Source: Desulfobacteraceae bacterium (GTDB lineage Bacteria; Desulfobacterota; Desulfobacteria; Desulfobacterales; Desulfosalsimonadaceae). Taken from it: 64,000 bases of DNA. Below, in pieces: positions 60,289 through 64,000 of the stretch (within the stretch, counting starts at the first letter, position 1; every line of letters starts with the position of its first letter). The position numbers were made by a program, and so were the translations under genes. The notes beneath the pieces are model-generated. The model was not told the origin of the DNA, searched no databases, and saw only the letters and a program-made list of their open reading frames with translations. The stretch covers positions 1-64,000 of the forward strand of contig JABZFM010000014.1 in the NCBI GenBank assembly GCA_014237465.1. The letters run 5' to 3'.

Positions 60289-62385
60289 ATGACCGATAAA
60301 ACAAAAACAATCCAAAGTATCTGTTTTGAGTGCCACTCCCGGTGCGGTGTGCTGCTTGAAGTCAAAGACGGAAAGCTGACGGGGGTTAAAGGTGACAAGA
60401 CCCACCCCTTCAGCCATGGGTACATCTGCCCCAAGGGCCGGGCGGCCATGGAAATCATTTATCATCCGGAACGGATCACCCGGCCGTTGTTGCGTGTCGG
60501 CAAAAAGGGAAACAGCCGGTTTGAAGAAACGTCATGGGACAACGCCCTGTCCGTGATTGCCGGAAAGCTCCTGGATTCCCGTGAAAAATTTGGGGCGGAA
60601 TCTGTGGTTTTCGGGTCCGGCACCACGCGCGGGATGGCGCCTTACCTTAATCGGTTTCTGTCGGTGTTCGGATCGCCGAATTTCATGGCGCCGTCAAATA
60701 TGAGCGGCGGCCCCATTGTCGTGGGCAGTGCCGCTACATGCGGTTTTGGCCTGATTGATCCGGATTATGCCGCCGCATCCTGTATTCTGCTCTGGGCCCA
60801 CAATCCCGAGGCGTCCTGGCCGGGTCTGTATATGCACGATATCCGAGAGGGACTGAAGAATGGCGCCAAACTCATTGTCATTGATCCCCGGGGAACCAAT
60901 CTGGCGAAAAAAGCCGACCATTGGCTCCAGATCCGGCCGGGGACCGATGTTGCCCTGTCGCTGTGTTTTATTAATTATATTATTGAGAACAACCTGTATG
61001 ACAAGGATTTTGTTGAAAACTGGACGGTCGGATTTAACCGGTTAAAAGCCCATGTCGCCCCGTTTACCATTGAAAAATGTGCGGAGATTACATGGATCCC
61101 GGCAAAACAGATCAAAGCCGCCGCTGGAATTTTTGGTACTGCCAAACCGGCCTGCATCGGTCCCGGTATGGGAGGTGTCTGCCAGGCCAATGATGCCTTT
61201 GACCTGAACCGGTCTTTGACTATTTTAAGCGCCATTACCGGTAATCTGGAAGTTGAAGGCGGTAATCTGAACTGCCGGCCTCCCACGGGTAAACGCAGCT
61301 GTTACGGACCGGATTACAGTGCTTACAATAATCTGCCCAAAGAACAGGCCAAAAAGAAACTGGGCCTTGATACGTATCCGCTGCTTGAGTTTATCCCCAT
61401 TCCATCCCCGCCCCAGGTGGTCTGGCCGGCGATCCTTGATGAAAAGCCGTATCCGGTGAAGGCCCTTGGGCTGTTTGCCAACAACAGTGTGTGTGCGTAT
61501 CCCAATTCTACCCGTGTCGTTCAGGTCCTGGAGAAACTGGATTTTCTGTTTGCTGTGGATTATTTTCACACGCCCACCACCGCACTGGCGGATGTGATTC
61601 TCCCGCCGGCCCACTGGAGCGAACGGGATGACGTGGAAGATTTGCTTATGAAAAATTATGTGTTTTGCCAGCAGAAAGCGGTTGATCCGATTCCCGAATG
61701 CCGGGATGAAAAACAGATCCTGATTGATTTGGCCCGGAAAATGGGCCTGTTCTCATTCTGGCAGTCAGTGCAGCAAACCCTGGATTACCGGCTGGAGCCC
61801 GTGAGCATGACCTTTGAAGCGTTTAAGGAAAAAGGAAGATATGACACACCCATCACATACAAAAACTATGAAAAAAAAGGGCGGTTTCGTACGCCGACCG
61901 GTAAAGTGGAGCTGTATGCGGATTATCTCAATTTAATGGGGATTTCACCGCTTCCGGTTTTCAGGGAACCGGCTGAAAGTCCGGTGGCCAGCCCGAATTT
62001 ACAGGAAGATTATCCTTTGATACTGACCACCGGGGGGCGGAACCTGGTTTATTATCATTCCTCGCATCGCAATATTGAATCACTGCATAAAAAGTCGCCG
62101 GACCCGGAGCTTCAGATTCACCCGGATACGGCTCGATCTCTTGACATGGAAGAGGGCGAATGGGTCTTTTTGGCATCTCCGAGAGGAAAAGTCGAAATTA
62201 AAATCCGGTATTTTGAAGATATTCATCCCCAGGTGGTGCATTCTCCGCATGGGTACTGGTATGGAGTGGAAAATGGCTGGCAGCGGGTCAATATCAATAT
62301 GCTTACCGATGATCAGTCCTTGTGCCCGGTCACGGCATCGGTGCCGATTAAGGCATTGTTATGCCGGGTAGAAAAAATGTTATAA
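60289..62385 (+). CDS. Molybdopterin-dependent oxidoreductase, cytoplasmic type
   Basis: A 698-residue member of the DMSO-reductase superfamily without a Tat signal, so probably cytoplasmic. CFECHSRC at residues 12-19 with a later CPKG can hold a 4Fe-4S cluster. The metal-ligand region reads FMAPSNMSGGPIVVG, where relatives often have C-H-G-P, which suggests serine as the Mo/W ligand. The pterin-binding C-terminal domain (LILTTGGRNLVYYHSSHRNI, then EGEWVFLASPRGKVEI) is complete. It resembles acetylene-hydratase-like or BisC-type enzymes; substrate unknown. It precedes the alcohol dehydrogenase by 15 bases. Confidence 0.88.
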   Translation: MTDKTKTIQSICFECHSRCGVLLEVKDGKLTGVKGDKTHPFSHGYICPKGRAAMEIIYHPERITRPLLRVGKKGNSRFEETSWDNALSVIAGKLLDSREKFGAESVVFGSGTTRGMAPYLNRFLSVFGSPNFMAPSNMSGGPIVVGSAATCGFGLIDPDYAAASCILLWAHNPEASWPGLYMHDIREGLKNGAKLIVIDPRGTNLAKKADHWLQIRPGTDVALSLCFINYIIENNLYDKDFVENWTVGFNRLKAHVAPFTIEKCAEITWIPAKQIKAAAGIFGTAKPACIGPGMGGVCQANDAFDLNRSLTILSAITGNLEVEGGNLNCRPPTGKRSCYGPDYSAYNNLPKEQAKKKLGLDTYPLLEFIPIPSPPQVVWPAILDEKPYPVKALGLFANNSVCAYPNSTRVVQVLEKLDFLFAVDYFHTPTTALADVILPPAHWSERDDVEDLLMKNYVFCQQKAVDPIPECRDEKQILIDLARKMGLFSFWQSVQQTLDYRLEPVSMTFEAFKEKGRYDTPITYKNYEKKGRFRTPTGKVELYADYLNLMGISPLPVFREPAESPVASPNLQEDYPLILTTGGRNLVYYHSSHRNIESLHKKSPDPELQIHPDTARSLDMEEGEWVFLASPRGKVEIKIRYFEDIHPQVVHSPHGYWYGVENGWQRVNINMLTDDQSLCPVTASVPIKALLCRVEKML

Positions 62386-62400
62386 AAAAGGAACTTTTTT

Positions 62401-63426
62401 ATGAAAGCAGTGAAATTAAAAGGCCCCAAACAACTGGAACTGGTGGATGTCGAAACACCGGTGGCAGACGGCAAAAACGTCATCATAGAAGTAACAGCCT
62501 GTGGTATTTGCGGGTCGGATCTGCATTACTGGCATTCGGGCAGAGGAATGGGCGGGGTGTATGACCTGATCATGGGGCATGAATTTGCCGGTATTGTGGT
62601 GGATTCGGGAAATCGGGACGACCTGGCAGAAGGCGACCGGGTCACGGCATTGCCTCTGGACCCCTGCGGTTTATGCGCAGCCTGCCGGGCCGGTCATATA
62701 AATATCTGTTTAAAAGCATTAAAGCGGTCGATCCCGGGAAATAACAGCCCCGGAGGATTTTCAGAGTTTTTGAAGCTGAGGCCGGATATGGTGAGAAAAC
62801 TGCCTGACACTGTTAATGACATTCAGGCTGCAATGGCAGAACCGGCGGCTGTTGCGCTTCATGCGGTTCGAACGGCCGGTATTTGCCCGGGGGATACCGT
62901 GATGATCAGCGGCGGCGGACCCATCGGCTTGCTGTGTGCGGCCTGGGCAAAGATAAACGGCGCTGCATATATCGCCCTAACGGAAATCAATGGGTTCCGG
63001 AAAGATTTTGCCGCCAATAACGGGGCTGCGGATGAAATTTTTGATGCCGCAGATCCGGATTTTCCGTCTCAAGTAATAAAAATAACAGGGGGCGGATTTG
63101 ATGTGGCCATTGAAACATCGGCCGCAGATGCGGCAATCAACCTGGCCTTGATGATGTTAAAACCAAAAGGGCGTCTGATCCTTGCCGGTATTAATGCCCA
63201 TACCCAGGCCATTTTAACGATTGTGGCCGTCGCTCGTGAAATCACGCAAAAATCCGTGATGGCCTACCTTCCGGAAGAATTTGATACAGCCATTGATTAC
63301 ATTGCCCAAAAAAGAATTGATGTGGAAAAACTGGTTACCAGCACAACTGACTTGACCGGGCTTGGCGCTGCATTTGAAAGACTGGCATCCGGAAAATCTG
63401 AAGATATCAAGATAATTTGCAGATAG
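62401..63426 (+). CDS. Zinc-dependent medium-chain alcohol dehydrogenase
   Basis: A 341-residue MDR enzyme of the sorbitol/threonine dehydrogenase type. Catalytic-zinc residues are in CGICGSDLHYWHS and MGHEFAG; the structural-zinc cysteines are in DPCGLCAACRAGHINIC. The Rossmann motif reads ISGGGPIGLLCAAWA, and the acid after the second strand (TEIN) points to NAD. It overlaps in operon with the molybdoenzyme, and both may act on one substrate; the substrate is unknown. Confidence 0.92.
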   Translation: MKAVKLKGPKQLELVDVETPVADGKNVIIEVTACGICGSDLHYWHSGRGMGGVYDLIMGHEFAGIVVDSGNRDDLAEGDRVTALPLDPCGLCAACRAGHINICLKALKRSIPGNNSPGGFSEFLKLRPDMVRKLPDTVNDIQAAMAEPAAVALHAVRTAGICPGDTVMISGGGPIGLLCAAWAKINGAAYIALTEINGFRKDFAANNGAADEIFDAADPDFPSQVIKITGGGFDVAIETSAADAAINLALMMLKPKGRLILAGINAHTQAILTIVAVAREITQKSVMAYLPEEFDTAIDYIAQKRIDVEKLVTSTTDLTGLGAAFERLASGKSEDIKIICR

Positions 63427-63490
63427 TAAAGTGCATATTGGGGGACAAAATCTAAATAGTGTTTGAACGAAAACCTTTAAAAATGCATCC

Positions 63491-63595
63491 GTCATCACGA
63501 GGAGTGAGGAACGAACGACGAAGTAATCCCCTCCGATTAAGGGATTGCTTCGGTCGTGCCGGCCCTGCCAAGCCGAAGGCATGGCTCGCAATGAC
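63491..63595. repeat. MITE-like GTCAT...ATGAC inverted-repeat element
   Basis: The element opens GTCATCACGAGGAGTGAGGA and closes GGCTCGCAATGAC, with inner arms CGAAGTAATCCC and GGGATTGCTTCG around a short AT spacer. This is the widespread GTCATTGCGAG...GAAGCAATC type of repeat found across many bacterial phyla. It has no coding capacity. Confidence 0.75.
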
Positions 63596-64000
63596 TGAAA
63601 AAATGTAATTTGGAGACTTTCCGTTCAGCCACTAAATAACACATAATAGGAAACCTCCAAATAAATTTAAAAATGACCCTGTGTATTGGATTTAATTTAT
63701 GTGAAATCAACTGGAAAGGGTATGCGTGCGATTATTAACTGGGGCTATATCGGGCTGAGAACCAAAAATTTGTGATGACATTAACCCAATATTTTGTGGT
63801 TGGCTAATTCTTCCTGCTGTGCCGCATTGCTATTGCAAGGTTCAATGGAATTCGGATTTTGGTGGGGAGCACTGTGGCAAATTGTGCACACACCTGTGAG
63901 TTGTTAAAAGAAATGAATGATGGAAGTACTCGCTCCAGCATTTTCAATTTGTTTCACTCAAAAAAAACGCCTGCGGGCTCCTCCGGCCCAGCCCTTATCT
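63596..64000. other. Terminal stretch without a recognised gene
   Basis: No frame in these 405 bases has a convincing start, ribosome binding site or recognisable product. Near the end, CGCCTGCGGGCTCCTCCGG (from 63969) is GC-rich and could be the edge of another repeat or element that continues beyond the window. Confidence 0.4.

Noticed and set aside
1-64000. CRISPR arrays, prophage genes or rRNA
   Set aside because: No regularly spaced short repeats, no phage structural genes and no rRNA sequence were seen; one tRNA is the only RNA gene I can support.

Overview
The window is a 64 kb chromosomal stretch from an anaerobic deltaproteobacterium (Desulfobacterota), most likely a sulfate reducer of the Desulfobacterales type. 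The main evidence is a complete Qrc (menaquinone reductase) gene set, a complex known from sulfate reducers. System II cytochrome c maturation genes (resB, ccsA), a hydrogenase-maturation gene (hypA) and a strongly deltaproteobacterial set of GATGGC-ended palindromic repeats fit the same picture. The species cannot be named from the sequence.

Region 1 (1-14340, + strand) is the S10-spc-alpha ribosomal superoperon: end of tuf, then S10, L3, L4, L23, L2, S19, L22, S3, L16, L29, S17, L14, L24, L5, S14, S8, L6, L18, S5, L30, L15, secY, infA, L36, S13, S11, S4, rpoA and L17. It is closed by two hairpin terminators. adk and map are absent from their common place between secY and infA.

Region 2 (14395-26637, - strand) runs resB-ccsA-qrcA-qrcB-qrcC-qrcD-small membrane gene, followed by murA-comEC. 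The Qrc proteins would carry electrons from periplasmic cytochrome c into the menaquinone pool, and ResB/CcsA would attach the haems of QrcA. Repeat elements sit between ccsA and qrcA and between the small gene and murA.

Region 3 (27004-31915, + strand) is an envelope block: an LpoB-like lipoprotein, a second lipoprotein and a large MscS channel. It ends in a decayed toxin-antitoxin pair split by a small inverted-repeat element.

Region 4 (31916-40935) looks acquired or mobile. A divergent MarR regulator faces a TolC-adaptor-RND efflux operon whose outer-membrane protein carries an N-terminal ABC-type substrate-binding-like domain. Next come a DUF2798 protein and a hicAB toxin-antitoxin pair flanked by two sites with the sequence and fold of integron attC sites. 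No integrase is in the window. A truncated cassette frame and a DUF362 remnant follow.

Region 5 (40936-50412) holds an M16 protease lipoprotein, a PiT phosphate transporter with its DUF47 partner, a small zinc-ribbon membrane protein, a PpiD-like foldase, tRNA-Ala(GGC) and an SppA lipoprotein.

Region 6 (50591-57201) is the least familiar part. Two tandem paralogous proteins of unknown function converge, with no gap, on an operon of a GrpE-like protein, a lidless Hsp70 and a membrane-spanning protein with degenerate J-like domains and a C-terminal DUF1566/Lcl domain. I regard this as the best candidate for an undescribed system.

Region 7 (57377-63426) has hypA with a stub of hypB, then a QueG-like iron-sulfur protein behind a near-perfect sigma70 promoter, a TetR regulator, a molybdopterin oxidoreductase and a zinc alcohol dehydrogenase. 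The remaining end of the window holds a MITE-like repeat and no recognisable gene.
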